Shown here piece after piece: positions 28,577-43,666 of a DNA stretch of 64,000 nucleotides (position 1 is the first letter of the stretch; each line of letters starts with the position of its first letter). This DNA is from Pseudomonas sp. Leaf48 (GTDB lineage Bacteria; Pseudomonadota; Gammaproteobacteria; Pseudomonadales; Pseudomonadaceae). The notes under the pieces were generated by a model. It did no database searches. It saw nothing but the letters and a program-made list of their open reading frames with translations, and was not told where the DNA came from. The DNA is taken from positions 63,151 to 127,150 of the forward strand of contig NZ_LMLH01000001.1 in NCBI RefSeq assembly GCF_001421885.1, in the 5' to 3' direction. A program made the translations under genes and the position numbers.

Positions 28577-28930
28577 AGAGTCGATCGGACAGTCGCTGCC
28601 CTCTATGAAAATTAGGGGGGGGAGGAAAGTCCGGGCTCCATAGGGCGAAGTGCCAGGTAATGCCTGGGAGGCGTGAGCCTACGGAAAGTGCCACAGAAAA
28701 TAACCGCCTAAGCGCTTCGGCGCCGGTAAGGGTGAAAAGGTGCGGTAAGAGCGCACCGCACGTCTGGCAACAGTTCGTGGCTAGGTAAACCCCACTTGGA
28801 GCAAGACCAAATAGGGTCCCAAGGCGTGGCCCGCGCTGGGACCGGGTAGGTTGCTAAAGATGTCCAGTGATGGCCATCGTAGACGAATGACTGTTCAAGA
28901 CAGAACCCGGCTTACAGATCGACTCTCCAC
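28577..28930 (+). ncRNA. rnpB: RNase P RNA (bacterial type A)
   Basis: About 354 bases. It is the catalytic RNA that trims 5' leaders from precursor tRNAs. AGAGTCGATC at the 5' end pairs perfectly with GATCGACTCT at 28917-28926 (helix P1). Conserved core elements are present: GAGGAAAGTCCGGGCTCC (from 28620), GGTAAGGGTGAAAAGGTG, AGAGCGCACCG, and GTAAACCCCACTTGGAGCAA. A T run follows P1. It lies between rsmI and mraZ. A tandem degenerate repeat starts at its 3' end (separate entry). Confidence 0.97.
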
Positions 28931-29140
28931 CTTTTTTCTTTCCTCTGCTTAAATCATTAGGCAGGGTGTGGTGATGGCACTTTAGTCAGCACCGGCGACA
29001 CTCGCGGTAGCTCGTTTCTCCCTCTTTTCAGAATCATAGGCAGGAGGGTTCGTGATACCGATTAGCTTGTGCAGGTAAAACCTCCAGGCGACTCCGTTTC
29101 CCCCCGTTTCAGAATCGTCGGCAGAGCACTTTCGTAATAC
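28920..29140. repeat. Degenerate ~80-bp tandem repeat running out of rnpB
   Basis: Three copies of a core of about 35 bases are spaced 80-81 bases apart: AAATCATTAGGCAGG (28951), GAATCATAGGCAGG (29031) and GAATCGTCGGCAG (29112). Each is preceded by a pyrimidine tract (CTTTCCTCTGC, TTTCTCCCTCTTTTC, TTTCCCCCCGTTTC) and before that a CTC motif; the first of these is the P1 strand of rnpB itself. Copies two and three also share TTCGTGATACCGA / TTCGTAATACCGA. No reading frame explains them. The rest of the gap to 29290 holds a small hairpin (GGCGG-TTTCAT-CCGCC) and nothing else I can name. Confidence 0.7.
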
Positions 29141-29297
29141 CGAAAAAATCTTACTCTTAATAAATTACTTTAACTTCCGAACGCAGCCCCCTGTGCTGAT
29201 TCAAGTTATCGGGCGGTTTCATCCGCCAGATTCTCGTTACCCCTCCTTTTATGCTCCTAAATCTCAGTTCTGTAAGGGTTTTCCTTTACCGCGCGCC

Positions 29298-29327
29298 TTG
29301 ACGGTGTGGTGGGCGCATTCCTATAGT
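29298..29327 (+). promoter_or_regulatory. Sigma-70 promoter of the mraZ / dcw cluster
   Basis: TTGACG (29298-29303) and TATAGT (29322-29327) with 18-base spacing. Transcription should start near 29334, about 70 bases before the mraZ GTG. It corresponds to the mra promoter (Pmra) known at the head of the E. coli dcw cluster. Confidence 0.75.
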
Positions 29328-29360
29328 GTGCGCAAGTGGCGGAAAGTGGCATGAAGTGGG
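29325..29360 (+). promoter_or_regulatory. MraZ operator: direct repeats at 10-bp spacing
   Basis: AGTGG occurs in AAGTGGC (29335-29340), AAGTGGC (29345-29350) and AAGTGGG (29355-29360), with a weaker AGTGTG at 29325-29330, all in the same 10-bp phase. E. coli MraZ binds TGGGN direct repeats separated by five bases at the same place. The boxes cover the predicted start of transcription, fitting autorepression of mraZ and the genes behind it. Confidence 0.75.
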
Positions 29361-29401
29361 TTTTTTGAACTCAAAACGCTAGAATTTGGAGAAACGCTGA
29401 C

Positions 29402-29857
29402 GTGTTTCGCGGAGCCAACGCTATCAGTCTCGATGCAAAGGGCCGTCTCGCCATGCCGAGCCGGTACCGTGACGAGCTCGTTTCGCGTAGTTCCGGTCAG
29501 CTGATCGTCACCATTGATGCCGTTGATCAATGTCTGTGCGTTTACCCGCTCGATGAGTGGGAAATCATTGAAACCAAACTGCGCGCACTGCCTTCGCTTC
29601 GCGAAGAGAACCGCCGCCTGCAACGTTTATTGATCGGTAATGCCGTCGACCTCGAACTCGATGGCAGCGGTCGTTTTCTGGTTCCACCGCGTCTTCGTGA
29701 ATATGCCAAGTTGGATAAGCGCGTGATGTTGGTGGGGCAACTGAACAAGTTCCAGTTATGGGACGAGGATGCCTGGGATGCGGTTTCTGCCGATGACCTG
29801 GCTGCCATTCAACAACCGGGCGCGATGCCTGATGAACTGCGTGATTTGATCCTGTGA
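29402..29857 (+). CDS. mraZ: Division/cell wall cluster transcriptional repressor MraZ
   Basis: 151 residues from GTG 29402, with GGAG 12 bases upstream. It has the duplicated SpoVT/AbrB-like DNA-binding motif of the family: [23 protein letters not shown] near the N-terminus and [21 protein letters not shown] near residue 85. MraZ binds its own promoter and represses the dcw cluster. It is the first gene of the cluster and overlaps rsmH by four bases (GTGA). Confidence 0.96.
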   Translation: MFRGANAISLDAKGRLAMPSRYRDELVSRSSGQLIVTIDAVDQCLCVYPLDEWEIIETKLRALPSLREENRRLQRLLIGNAVDLELDGSGRFLVPPRLREYAKLDKRVMLVGQLNKFQLWDEDAWDAVSADDLAAIQQPGAMPDELRDLIL

Positions 29858-30797
29858 CTATTGATAGCGGCTTTAACCACATCACCGTACTGCTTGACGA
29901 AGCCGTCGAGGCTCTCGCTGTACGCCCTGATGGCTGCTATCTGGACGGCACGTTCGGACGTGGCGGACACAGCCGGCTGATCCTGAGTCAGCTTGGCCCC
30001 GATGGTCGGTTGCTCGGATTCGACAAGGATCCACAAGCGATTGCCACCGGGCAGACGCTAGCGGCCGAAGACGGCCGCTTTGTCGTTGTGCAGCGCAGCT
30101 TTGCCGAACTCGGTGCGGAAGTCGCCGAGCGCGGCATGAACGGCAAGGTCAGCGGTGTCCTGCTTGACCTGGGTGTGTCTTCGCCGCAGCTCGACGACCC
30201 GGAGCGCGGTTTCAGTTTCCTCAACGATGGCCCGCTGGACATGCGCATGGACCCGTCCCGCGGGATCAGCGCCGCCGAATTCGTCAACACCGCACCGGTG
30301 GAAGAAATCGCCCGGGTGTTCAAGGAATACGGCGAAGAGCGGTTCTCCGGTCGCATGGCCCGTGCCGTGGCCGAGCGTCGCGACATCAAGCCGTTCGAGC
30401 GAACGGCCGATCTCGCCGAAGTTTTGAAGGTTGCCAACCCGGCGTGGGAAAAGGGCAAGAACCCGGCAACCCGCGCATTCCAGGGGTTGCGCATTCACGT
30501 CAACAACGAGCTGGGCGATCTGGAAGCCGGCCTCGAAGCCGCGCTGGAATGCCTGGAAGTCGGTGGCCGCCTGGTCGTCATCAGCTTCCATTCGCTGGAA
30601 GACCGCATCGTCAAACTGTTCATGCGCAAGCTGGTGAAAGGCGAAGCCGACAACCTGCCGCGCAACCTGCCGGTTCGGCATGTAGCTTTCGAACCGAAAG
30701 TCAAAGTCCATGGCAAAGCGCAGACGGCCTCCGACGCCGAACTCAAAGCCAACCCACGTTCCCGTAGCGCTGTCATGCGTGTGGCGGAGAAACTGCG

Positions 30798-30801
<4 letters not shown>
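29854..30801 (+). CDS. rsmH: 16S rRNA (cytosine-1402 N4)-methyltransferase RsmH
   Basis: 315 residues from GTG 29854, overlapping the mraZ stop. It methylates N4 of C1402 in 16S r[16 protein letters not shown], the SAM-binding [32 protein letters not shown] and the C-terminal [14 protein letters not shown] are diagnostic. It also overlaps ftsL by four bases. Formerly named mraW. Confidence 0.97.
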
Positions 30802-32829
<2,028 letters not shown>

Positions 32830-32830
<1 letters not shown>

Positions 32831-34293
32831 TGTCTCTGAGCCTGAACAAGATATTCCCTCATGCCGGCCACGATCTGCTCATTCGCGAGCTCGCGCTCGA
32901 CAGCCGCAAGGTGCGTGCGGGTGATCTGTTCCTCGCCGTACCGGGGGGCAAATTCGATGGCCGCGCGCACATTGACGACGCCTTGCAGCGTGGTGCCGCC
33001 GCCGTGGCCTATGAAGTTGAAGGCGCCACGGTATTACCGATCACTGATATACCGCTGATCCCGGTCAAAGGCCTGGCAGCGCAACTGTCGGACATCGCCG
33101 GGCGTTTTTATGGCGAGCCAAGTCATCATTTGAATATGGTCGGCGTGACCGGCACCAACGGTAAAACCAGCGTGACCCAACTGGTGGCCCAGGCACTTGA
33201 CCTGCTCGGCCAGCATTGTGGTCTGGTTGGTACCCTCGGCTGCGGTTTCTACGGTGCGCTGGAAAGCGGCCTGCATACCACGCCGAACCCGATTGCCGTG
33301 CAGGCGACGTTGGGCGATCTGAAAAAGGCCGGCGCCAAGGCCGTGGCGATGGAGGTTTCTTCCCATGGTCTGGACCAGGGCCGTGTGACGGCATTGGCGT
33401 TCGATGTGGCGGTGATGACCAACCTGTCCCGTGACCATCTGGACTACCACGGCACCATGCAGGCCTACGGCGAAGCCAAGGCCAAGCTGTTTGCCTGGAA
33501 TGATCTGAAATGCCGGGTGGTCAACCTCGATGATGATTTCGGTCGGCAGTTGGCCGCCGACAAGCGCGAGTCGCGTCTGATCACCTACAGCCTGGAAGAC
33601 TCCGGCGCCTACCTGTATTGCCGTGAAGCGCAGTTCGACGATGAAGGTGTGCGCGCCACACTGGTTACGCCCCAAGGCGAACACCACCTGCGCAGTACCT
33701 TGCTCGGTCGCTTCAACCTGAGCAACGTACTGGCGGCTGTCGGTGCCTTGCTGGGCCTGGATTACGCGCTGGACGAAATCCTCAAGGTGCTGCCGAAACT
33801 CGAAGGCCCGGCCGGTCGCATGCAGCGTCTGGGTGGCGGTTCGCAACCTTTGGTGGTGGTCGACTACGCCCACACCCCGGATGCGCTGGAAAAAGTATTG
33901 CTGGCCCTGCGTCCCCACGCCAAGGGCCGTTTGCTGTGCCTGTTCGGCTGCGGCGGTGATCGCGATCGCGGCAAGCGCCCATTGATGGCTGAGGTGGTCG
34001 AGCGTCTGGCCGATGGCGTGCTGGTTACCGATGACAATCCGCGCACTGAAGACCCTGCAGTGATTTTCGACGACATCCGCGCCGGTTTCACCGCTGTGGA
34101 TAAAGTGACCTTCGTTGCTGGACGCGGCCAGGCCATTGCCCAGCTTATCGCCGGCGCTTCGGCGGATGACGTGATTGTCCTGGCCGGTAAAGGTCATGAG
34201 GACTATCAGGAAATCAACGGTGAGCGCCATGCCTTCTCCGATCTGGTCGAGGCCGATCATGCCTTGACCGCGTGGGAGGTGGCCCATGCTTAA
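32830..34293 (+). CDS. murE: UDP-MurNAc-tripeptide synthetase (meso-DAP adding) MurE
   Basis: 487 residues. It adds meso-diaminopimelate to UDP-MurNAc-L-Ala-D-Glu. The P-loop is GVTGTNGKTSVTQ; the DNPR motif (VLVTDDNPRTEDP) is the signature of the meso-DAP-specific enzymes, so this cell makes DAP-type peptidoglycan. VDYAHTPDALEKVL is also typical. It overlaps ftsI by one base and murF by eight. Confidence 0.97.
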
Positions 34294-35653
34294 GGCCTTG
34301 AAGCTGAGCGAACTGACCGGGGCGCTGAATGCTCGTCTGCTGTCCGCCGATGCCGTTTTCGACGGCGTCAGCATCGACAGCCGCGCGATCCAGCCCGGTC
34401 AGCTGTTTATTGCCTTGAGTGGTCCGCGTTTCGACGGCCATGACTATCTGAATGAAGTCGCAGCCAAAGGCGCCGTGGCGGCGCTGGTCGAGCGTGAAGT
34501 CGCCAACAGTGCGCTGCCGCAATTGCTGGTCAGCGATACCCGCCAGGCCTTGGGCCAGTTGGGCGCGCTGAATCGCGCGGCCTACACCCAGCCAGTTGCG
34601 GCCGTCACCGGTTCCAGCGGCAAGACCACGGTCAAGGAGATGCTCGCGAGCATCCTGCGTACCCGTGGCCCAGTGCTGGCGACCCGCGGCAACCTGAACA
34701 ACGACCTCGGCGTGCCGTTGACCCTGCTCGAACTGGCGCCGGAACACACCGCCGCCGTGATCGAACTCGGTGCTTCACGCCTGGGTGAAATTGCCTACAC
34801 CGTCGGCATGACCAAGCCGCATGTGGCGATCCTCAACAATGCCGGGACCGCCCACGTGGGTGAGTTCGGCGGGCCGGACAAGATCGTCGAGGCCAAAGGC
34901 GAGATTATCGAAGGGCTGGGCGCTGATGGCGTCGCCGTTCTCAATCTCGATGACAAGGCGTTCGGCATCTGGAAGACCCGTGCCGCCGGTCGCAAAGTGC
35001 TGACGTTTGCGCTGAGCAATCTCAGCGCCGACTTCTACGCCAGCGACCTGGATCATGACGTCCGGGGTTGCCCGGCCTTCAATCTGCACAGCCCTGAAGG
35101 CGTGGAGCGCGTTCAACTGAACCTGCTCGGTACCCATAACGTCGCCAATGCCATGGCCGCCGCCGCTGCCGCGCACGCCCTGGGCGTGTCGCTGTCCGGC
35201 ATTGCTGCCGGTCTTGGCGCGGTGCAGCCGGTCAAGGGGCGTACCGTTGCGCAACTGGCCAGCAATGGCATGCGCGTCATCGATGACACTTACAACGCAA
35301 ACCCCACCTCCATGTGCGCAGCCGTTGATATACTGGCCGGCTTTTCCGGCCGCACCGTTCTGGTGCTCGGAGATATCGGCGAGTTGGGCGACTGGGCGGA
35401 GCAGGGCCACCGTGACGTGGGCGAATACGCCCGTGGCAAGGTTGATGCGCTCTATGCCGTTGGGCCAATGATGGCTCACGCCGTGAACGCTTTCGGTCCA
35501 CAAGCCTTTCACTTCAGCACTCAGGCCGAGTTGATCAAGGCCCTGGGCGCCGAACAAGACACAAACACCACCATTTTGATCAAGGGTTCGCGCAGCGCTG
35601 CGATGGAAAACATCGTTGCCGCTTTGTGCGGGTCCAGTCCGGAGAAACATTAA
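34286..35653 (+). CDS. murF: UDP-MurNAc-tripeptide D-Ala-D-Ala ligase MurF
   Basis: 455 residues. It attaches D-Ala-D-Ala to the tripeptide to finish the UDP-MurNAc-pentapeptide. The P-loop is [42 protein letters not shown] and [14 protein letters not shown] are family signatures. It begins inside the end of murE (ATG 34286) and shares one base with mraY (TAATG). Confidence 0.97.
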   Translation: MLKALKLSELTGALNARLLSADAVFDGVSIDSRAIQPGQLFIALSGPRFDGHDYLNEVAAKGAVAALVEREVANSALPQLLVSDTRQALGQLGALNRAAYTQPVAAVTGSSGKTTVKEMLASILRTRGPVLATRGNLNNDLGVPLTLLELAPEHTAAVIELGASRLGEIAYTVGMTKPHVAILNNAGTAHVGEFGGPDKIVEAKGEIIEGLGADGVAVLNLDDKAFGIWKTRAAGRKVLTFALSNLSADFYASDLDHDVRGCPAFNLHSPEGVERVQLNLLGTHNVANAMAAAAAAHALGVSLSGIAAGLGAVQPVKGRTVAQLASNGMRVIDDTYNANPTSMCAAVDILAGFSGRTVLVLGDIGELGDWAEQGHRDVGEYARGKVDALYAVGPMMAHAVNAFGPQAFHFSTQAELIKALGAEQDTNTTILIKGSRSAAMENIVAALCGSSPEKH

Positions 35654-36735
35654 TGCTGCTGCTGCTAGCGGAGTATCTGCAACAGTTCTACAAAGGCTTC
35701 GCGGTCTTCCAGTACCTGACCCTGCGCGGGATTCTCGGTGTGCTGACCGCGCTGGTTTTGTCGCTGTGCTATGGCCCGTGGATGATCCGCACTCTGCAGA
35801 ACCGTCAGATTGGTCAATCGGTTCGCAACGATGGCCCGCAGTCGCACCTCTCCAAGTCGGGTACGCCGACCATGGGCGGCGCGCTGATTCTGTCGTCCAT
35901 CGGTGTCAGCACCTTGCTCTGGGCCGACCTGACCAACCGTTACGTCTGGGTCGTGCTGCTGGTGACCTTGCTGTTCGGCGCCATCGGCTGGGTCGACGAC
36001 TATCGCAAAGTGATCGAGAAAAACTCCCGTGGCCTGCCGAGTCGCTGGAAGTATTTCTGGCAGTCGGTGTTTGGCCTGGGTGCGGCGATCTTCCTTTATA
36101 TGACTGCTGCCACGCCGGTGGAAACCACCCTGATCCTGCCGATGCTCAAGGACTACAGCATTCCTCTGGGCGCAGGCTTCATCGTCCTGACTTATTTCGT
36201 GATCGTCGGTTCGAGCAACGCAGTCAACCTGACCGACGGCCTCGATGGCCTGGCAATCATGCCGACCGTGATGGTTGGCGGTGGCCTGGGGATCTTCTGC
36301 TACCTGTCGGGTAACGTGAAGTTCGCCGAATACCTGCTGATCCCTTACGTACCGGGCGCGGGTGAGCTGATCGTGTTCTGTGGCGCGCTGATCGGTGCCG
36401 GCCTGGGTTTCCTCTGGTTCAACACCTATCCGGCACAGGTTTTCATGGGTGACGTCGGCGCACTGGCGCTCGGCGCAGCCCTGGGCACCATCGCAGTGAT
36501 CGTCCGTCAGGAAATCGTCCTGTTCATCATGGGCGGCGTGTTCGTGATGGAAACCCTGTCAGTCGTCATTCAGGTTGCCTCCTTTAAGCTGACCGGTCGC
36601 CGCGTATTCCGCATGGCGCCGATTCACCACCACTTTGAACTCAAGGGCTGGCCCGAGCCGCGCGTGATCGTCCGTTTCTGGATCATCACCGTGATTCTCG
36701 TACTGGTCGGCCTTGCCACCCTGAAGCTGAGGTAG
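35653..36735 (+). CDS. mraY: Phospho-MurNAc-pentapeptide transferase MraY
   Basis: 360 residues, about ten membrane segments. It moves phospho-MurNAc-pentapeptide onto undecaprenyl phosphate to form lipid I. Catalytic motifs are [25 protein letters not shown] (with NLTDGLDGL) and the C-terminal [16 protein letters not shown]is-rich loop. The start is ATG 35653, giving [12 protein letters not shown]; an upstream GTG-type extension would run into murF. Confidence 0.97.
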   Translation: MLLLLAEYLQQFYKGFAVFQYLTLRGILGVLTALVLSLCYGPWMIRTLQNRQIGQSVRNDGPQSHLSKSGTPTMGGALILSSIGVSTLLWADLTNRYVWVVLLVTLLFGAIGWVDDYRKVIEKNSRGLPSRWKYFWQSVFGLGAAIFLYMTAATPVETTLILPMLKDYSIPLGAGFIVLTYFVIVGSSNAVNLTDGLDGLAIMPTVMVGGGLGIFCYLSGNVKFAEYLLIPYVPGAGELIVFCGALIGAGLGFLWFNTYPAQVFMGDVGALALGAALGTIAVIVRQEIVLFIMGGVFVMETLSVVIQVASFKLTGRRVFRMAPIHHHFELKGWPEPRVIVRFWIITVILVLVGLATLKLR

Positions 36736-36741
36736 AAACTC

Positions 36742-38088
36742 GTGTCTCTGATCGCTTCTGACCACTTCCGCATCGTTGTCGGCCTCGGCAAGAGCGGCAT
36801 GTCCCTGGTTCGCTTCCTGGCGAACCGGGGCGTGGCGTTTGCTGTGGCCGATACGCGGGAAAATCCACCGGAACTGGCCACGCTCAGGCGTGACTATCCG
36901 CACGTGGAAGTGCGTTGTGGCGAGCTGGATGTCGAATTCCTGTGCCGCGCCGACGAGCTCTACGTCAGCCCCGGCCTGGCGCTGGCGACCCCGGCCCTGC
37001 AGGCTGCTGCTGCCCGTGGCGTGAAACTGTCCGGCGACATCGAGCTGTTCGCGCGTAACGCGAAGGCGCCGATCGTGGCCATCAGCGGCTCCAACGCGAA
37101 AAGCACCGTGACCACCCTGGTCGGCGAAATGGCGGCTGCGGCCGGCAAACGCGTCGCCGTCGGCGGCAACCTCGGCACACCGGCGTTGGACCTGCTGGAT
37201 GATGACGTCGAGCTGTACGTGATGGAGTTGTCGAGTTTCCAGCTGGAAACCACCGATCAACTCAACGCCGAAGTGGCGACCGTACTCAACATCAGCGAAG
37301 ACCACATGGACCGCTACAGCGGCCTGCCGGCCTATCACCTGGCCAAGCACCGGATTTTCCGTGGTGCGAAGCAGTTTGTGGTCAACCGTCAGGATGCGCT
37401 CAGTCGCCCATTGATAGGCGAGGGCCAGCCGTGCTGGACCTTCGGCCTGGGTAAACCGGATTTCAAGGCCTTTGGCCTGCGCGAAGAAGGTGGCGAGAAG
37501 TACCTGGCCTTCGAATTCCAGAACCTGATGCCGGTGCGCGATCTGAAAATTCGTGGCGCGCACAACCAGTCCAACGCCCTGGCAGCGTTGGCGCTCGGGC
37601 ACGCAGTCGGCTTGCCGTTCGACGCCATGCTCGCGGCCCTGCGCAACTTCGCCGGCCTCGAACATCGCTGCCAGTGGGTGCGTGATCTGGATGGCGTTGG
37701 CTATTACAACGACTCCAAAGCGACCAACGTCGGTGCCGCTCTTGCAGCCATCGAAGGCCTGGGCGCGGACATCGACGGCAAGATCGTGCTGATCGCCGGT
37801 GGCGACGGCAAGGGCGCTGAGTTCAATGACCTGCGTGATCCGGTGGCGGCCAACTGCCGCGCCGTGATCCTGATGGGCCGCGACTCCGACAAGATCGGTG
37901 GAGCCATTGGCGACGCCGTACCGCTGATCCGCACCGCTTCGCTGGTCGACGCCGTGGAGCAATGCCGCGCTGCCGCGCAACCGGGTGATGTGGTGCTGCT
38001 GTCACCGGCCTGCGCCAGTTTCGACATGTTCAAGAACTACGAAGACCGTGGTCACCAGTTCGTCCGCGCCGTGGAGGATCTGGCATGA
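36742..38088 (+). CDS. murD: UDP-MurNAc-L-alanine:D-glutamate ligase MurD
   Basis: 448 residues from GTG 36742. It adds D-glutamate. The P-loop reads AISGSNAKSTVTTL, where many homologues have GTNGKST; MurD of Pseudomonas commonly shows this form. MELSSFQLETT, NISEDHMDRY and YYNDSKATNVGA are diagnostic. It follows mraY by six bases and overlaps ftsW by four. Confidence 0.97.
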   Translation: MSLIASDHFRIVVGLGKSGMSLVRFLANRGVAFAVADTRENPPELATLRRDYPHVEVRCGELDVEFLCRADELYVSPGLALATPALQAAAARGVKLSGDIELFARNAKAPIVAISGSNAKSTVTTLVGEMAAAAGKRVAVGGNLGTPALDLLDDDVELYVMELSSFQLETTDQLNAEVATVLNISEDHMDRYSGLPAYHLAKHRIFRGAKQFVVNRQDALSRPLIGEGQPCWTFGLGKPDFKAFGLREEGGEKYLAFEFQNLMPVRDLKIRGAHNQSNALAALALGHAVGLPFDAMLAALRNFAGLEHRCQWVRDLDGVGYYNDSKATNVGAALAAIEGLGADIDGKIVLIAGGDGKGAEFNDLRDPVAANCRAVILMGRDSDKIGGAIGDAVPLIRTASLVDAVEQCRAAAQPGDVVLLSPACASFDMFKNYEDRGHQFVRAVEDLA

Positions 38089-39302
38089 GCCTGCTGAGCA
38101 TCATCAAGCCTTATCCGTCGCCGCTCATCACCGGGCGGGGCATCGACCTCGACTTCCCGATGCTCGCCGGCTGCCTGACCTTGCTCGGCCTGGGGCTGAT
38201 CATGATCGCCTCGGCATCGACCGAAGTGGCGGCGGTGCAGTCCGGCAGCGCGCTCTACTACATGATTCGCCACCTTATTTATGTCGTGCTCGGTCTTGGC
38301 GCCTGCATCGTCACCATGATGATCCCTATCGCCACCTGGCAGCGCCTGGGCTGGATGATGTTGCTGGGGGCATTCGGCTTGCTGGTGATGGTGATCATCC
38401 CGGGAATCGGTCGTGAAGTGAACGGTTCGATGCGCTGGATCGGCTTCAGTTTCTTCAACGTTCAGCCTTCCGAGATCGCCAAGGTGTTCGTGGTGATCTA
38501 CCTCGCTGGCTATCTGGTGCGTCGCCAGAAAGAAGTGCGGGAAAGCTGGATGGGCTTCTTCAAGCCGTTCATCGTCTTGCTGCCGATGGCAGGGCTGTTG
38601 CTGATGGAGCCGGACTTCGGTGCCACCGTCGTGATGATGGGGGCCGCAGCGGCGATGCTGTTCCTTGGCGGGGTCGGGCTGTTCCGTTTTTCCCTGATGG
38701 TAGTGCTTGCCGTCGGCGCGGTGGTGTTGCTGATTCAGATGCAGCCGTATCGAATGGCGCGCCTGACCAACTTTGCCGACCCCTGGGCCGACCAGTTCGG
38801 TGCCGGCTATCAGCTGTCGCAAGCATTGATCGCTTTTGGTCGCGGCGAATGGCTGGGCGTTGGCCTGGGCAACAGCGTGCAGAAACAGTTTTACCTGCCC
38901 GAAGCCCACACTGACTTCGTGTTCTCGGTCCTGGCCGAAGAACTGGGGGCCGTGGGTTCTTTGTGCACGGTCGCGCTGTTCGTTTTCGTCTGCATTCGCG
39001 GCATGTACATCGGCTTGTGGGCCGAGAAGGCCAAGCAGTTCTTCGCCGCCTATGTCGCCTACGGTTTGTCGTTCCTGTGGATTGGCCAGTTCCTGATCAA
39101 CATCGGAGTGAACGTCGGCTTGCTGCCGACCAAAGGCCTGACACTGCCGTTCCTGAGCTATGGCGGTAGTTCGCTGGTGGTCTGCTGTGCCTGTCTCGGC
39201 TTGTTGCTGCGCATCGAATGGGAGAGTCGGACTCATCTGGGCAGCGAAGAGATGGAGTTCCATGAGAGTGACTTCGCCGAGGAGCCGAACCATGGGCGCT
39301 AA
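38085..39302 (+). CDS. ftsW: Septal peptidoglycan glycosyltransferase FtsW
   Basis: 405 residues, SEDS family with about ten membrane segments. It polymerises lipid II at the septum with its partner FtsI, encoded in the same cluster. SEDS signatures include FNVQPSEIAKVFVVIYLAGYLVR (split by a loop), LLLMEPDFGATVVMM, AHTDFVFSVLAEELGAVG and LPFLSYGGSSLV. It overlaps murD by four bases and murG by eleven. Confidence 0.97.
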   Translation: MSLLSIIKPYPSPLITGRGIDLDFPMLAGCLTLLGLGLIMIASASTEVAAVQSGSALYYMIRHLIYVVLGLGACIVTMMIPIATWQRLGWMMLLGAFGLLVMVIIPGIGREVNGSMRWIGFSFFNVQPSEIAKVFVVIYLAGYLVRRQKEVRESWMGFFKPFIVLLPMAGLLLMEPDFGATVVMMGAAAAMLFLGGVGLFRFSLMVVLAVGAVVLLIQMQPYRMARLTNFADPWADQFGAGYQLSQALIAFGRGEWLGVGLGNSVQKQFYLPEAHTDFVFSVLAEELGAVGSLCTVALFVFVCIRGMYIGLWAEKAKQFFAAYVAYGLSFLWIGQFLINIGVNVGLLPTKGLTLPFLSYGGSSLVVCCACLGLLLRIEWESRTHLGSEEMEFHESDFAEEPNHGR

Positions 39303-40354
39303 CGTCATGATCATGGCCGGCGGCACCGGTGGTCACGTATTCCCGGCGCTGGCTTGCGCCCGGGAATTTCAGGCGCGCGGCTACACCGTGCACTGGCTAG
39401 GCACACCACGTGGAATCGAGAACGATCTGGTCCCGGCGGCCGGTATCGAACTGCACCGGATCAACGCCAGCGGCCTGCGTGGCAAGGGCAAGCTGTCCCT
39501 GCTCAAGGCACCGTTCATGTTGCTCAAGTCGATCTGGCAGGCGCGGGCGATCATTCGTCGGCTACGGCCGGTGTGCGTGGTCGGCTTTGGTGGTTATGTG
39601 ACCGGTCCTGGTGGTGTTGCCGCCAAACTGGCCGGCGTGCCGGTGATTGTTCACGAGCAGAACGCCGTCGCCGGTACCGCCAATCGGTTGCTGGTGCCGT
39701 TGGCCGCCCGAGTCTGTGAAGCGTTCCCCGACACCTTTACCCTGTCGAACAGCCGTCGGACCACCGGTAACCCGGTGCGCACCGAGCTGTTCCTCGAAAC
39801 ACCGCGACCAGCCTTGGCCGGTCGCAAGGCGCGTTTACTGATCCTGGGCGGAAGTCTGGGCGCAGAGCCGTTGAACAAGTTGCTGCCTGAAGCCCTGTCG
39901 CAAGTCGCCGTCGACCTGCGCCCGGAAGTGTTCCATCAGGCCGGCAAAAACCACGATGAAGTGACTGCAGAGCGCTATCGCGCGGCTGGCGTCGAGGCGC
40001 AGGTGCAGCCTTTCATCAAAGACATGGCCCAAGCCTATGGCTGGGCCGACCTGGTGGTGTGCCGCGCAGGCGCGCTGACCATCAGCGAACTGGCTGCCGC
40101 CGGTCTGCCCTCGATGCTGGTGCCCTTGCCCCATGCGATCGACGATCACCAGACCCGCAATGCCGATTATTTGGCCCGTGAAGGCGCTGCCTTCCTGATG
40201 CCACAAAGAACGACTGGCGCAGCGGATCTTGCCGCTCGCCTGACAGAGGTCCTGATGCAACCACAACGTCTCAACGATATGGCCACTGCGGCACGCCGCC
40301 TGGCCAAACCCGATGCCACCCGTAACGTGGTCGATACCTGTCTGGAGGTGGTCC

Positions 40355-40362
<8 letters not shown>
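39292..40362 (+). CDS. murG: UDP-GlcNAc transferase MurG
   Basis: 356 residues. This GT-B glycosyltransferase adds GlcNAc to lipid I to make lipid II on the inner membrane face. N-terminal [17 protein letters not shown], the middle [17 protein letters not shown] and [15 protein letters not shown], and the C-terminal [19 protein letters not shown] are diagnostic. The start is ATG 39292 within the end of ftsW; it overlaps murC by eight bases. Confidence 0.97.
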
Positions 40363-42777
<2,415 letters not shown>

Positions 42778-42781
42778 GACC

Positions 42782-43651
42782 ATGCAAGGCGCACAGCTAC
42801 GTCATCAGCCTACCGCACCGACCGGCCGCAAGCCGGTACCGCGGGGTGCCAGCCGAATGGTGGCCAAAGAGCCGATGTCCGCGCGCCTGCCCAAAGCCAA
42901 TTTCGGTTTTCTCAAAGCGTTGTTCTGGCCGGTGCTGCTGGTGGCGCTGGGGTTCGGTACTTACGAAGGCGCGCAACGGTTGCTGCCGTATGCCGATCGG
43001 CCGATCACGAAGATTAACGTGCAAGGCGACCTGAGTTACATCAGCCAGCAAGCGGTACAGCAGCGGATCGCCCCGTTCGTGGCGTCGAGCTTCTTCACCA
43101 TCGACCTGGCAAGCATGCGCACCGAGCTGGAACAGATGCCATGGATTGCCCACGCCGAAGTGCGGCGGGTGTGGCCGGATCAAGTGGTGATCCGCCTGGA
43201 AGAACAGCTGCCGGTAGCCCGTTGGGGTGACGAGTCGCTGTTGAACAACCAGGGACAGGCGTTCACCCCGCGCGAGTTGGCCAATTATGAACACTTGCCG
43301 CAGTTGTTCGGTCCACAGCGGGCTCAACAGCAAGTGATGCAGCAGTATCAGGTGCTGAGCCAGATGCTCAGGCCACTGGGTTTCTCGATTGCACGCCTGG
43401 AGTTGCGTGAACGCGGCAGCTGGTTCCTGACCACCGGCCCCGGCAGTGCCGGCCCGGGGATCGAACTGCTGCTGGGACGCGGCAAGCTGGTGGAAAAGAT
43501 GCGCCGCTTCATTGCCATCTACGACAAGACGCTTAAAGAACAGATTACGAACATTGCGCGCATCGATCTGCGCTATGCCAACGGCCTTGCTGTTGGCTGG
43601 CGGGAACCTGTAGCGCCCACGGCAGCCCAACCCGCTGTCGCGAAGAATTAA
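42782..43651 (+). CDS. ftsQ: Cell division protein FtsQ
   Basis: 289 residues. A basic cytoplasmic N-terminus, one membrane segment ([18 protein letters not shown]), then a POTRA domain ([20 protein letters not shown]) and the FtsQ domain ([23 protein letters not shown] split over the turn). It recruits FtsL and FtsB to the division site. The start is ATG 42782; ftsA follows after 15 bases. Confidence 0.95.
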   Translation: MQGAQLRHQPTAPTGRKPVPRGASRMVAKEPMSARLPKANFGFLKALFWPVLLVALGFGTYEGAQRLLPYADRPITKINVQGDLSYISQQAVQQRIAPFVASSFFTIDLASMRTELEQMPWIAHAEVRRVWPDQVVIRLEEQLPVARWGDESLLNNQGQAFTPRELANYEHLPQLFGPQRAQQQVMQQYQVLSQMLRPLGFSIARLELRERGSWFLTTGPGSAGPGIELLLGRGKLVEKMRRFIAIYDKTLKEQITNIARIDLRYANGLAVGWREPVAPTAAQPAVAKN

Positions 43652-43666
43652 GAAGAGGCAGGACCC

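Noticed and set aside
28610..28628. A G-rich run with GGAGG that looks like a strong ribosome-binding site
   Set aside because: It is part of the conserved core of the RNase P RNA; no reading frame follows it.
28920..29140. Possible CRISPR array
   Set aside because: Only three diverged units, with no exact repeats, no regular spacers and no cas genes nearby.
36742..38088. Defective MurD P-loop (GSNAKST instead of GTNGKST)
   Set aside because: The Lys and Ser/Thr needed for ATP binding are kept, and this form is usual in Pseudomonas MurD as far as I recall.
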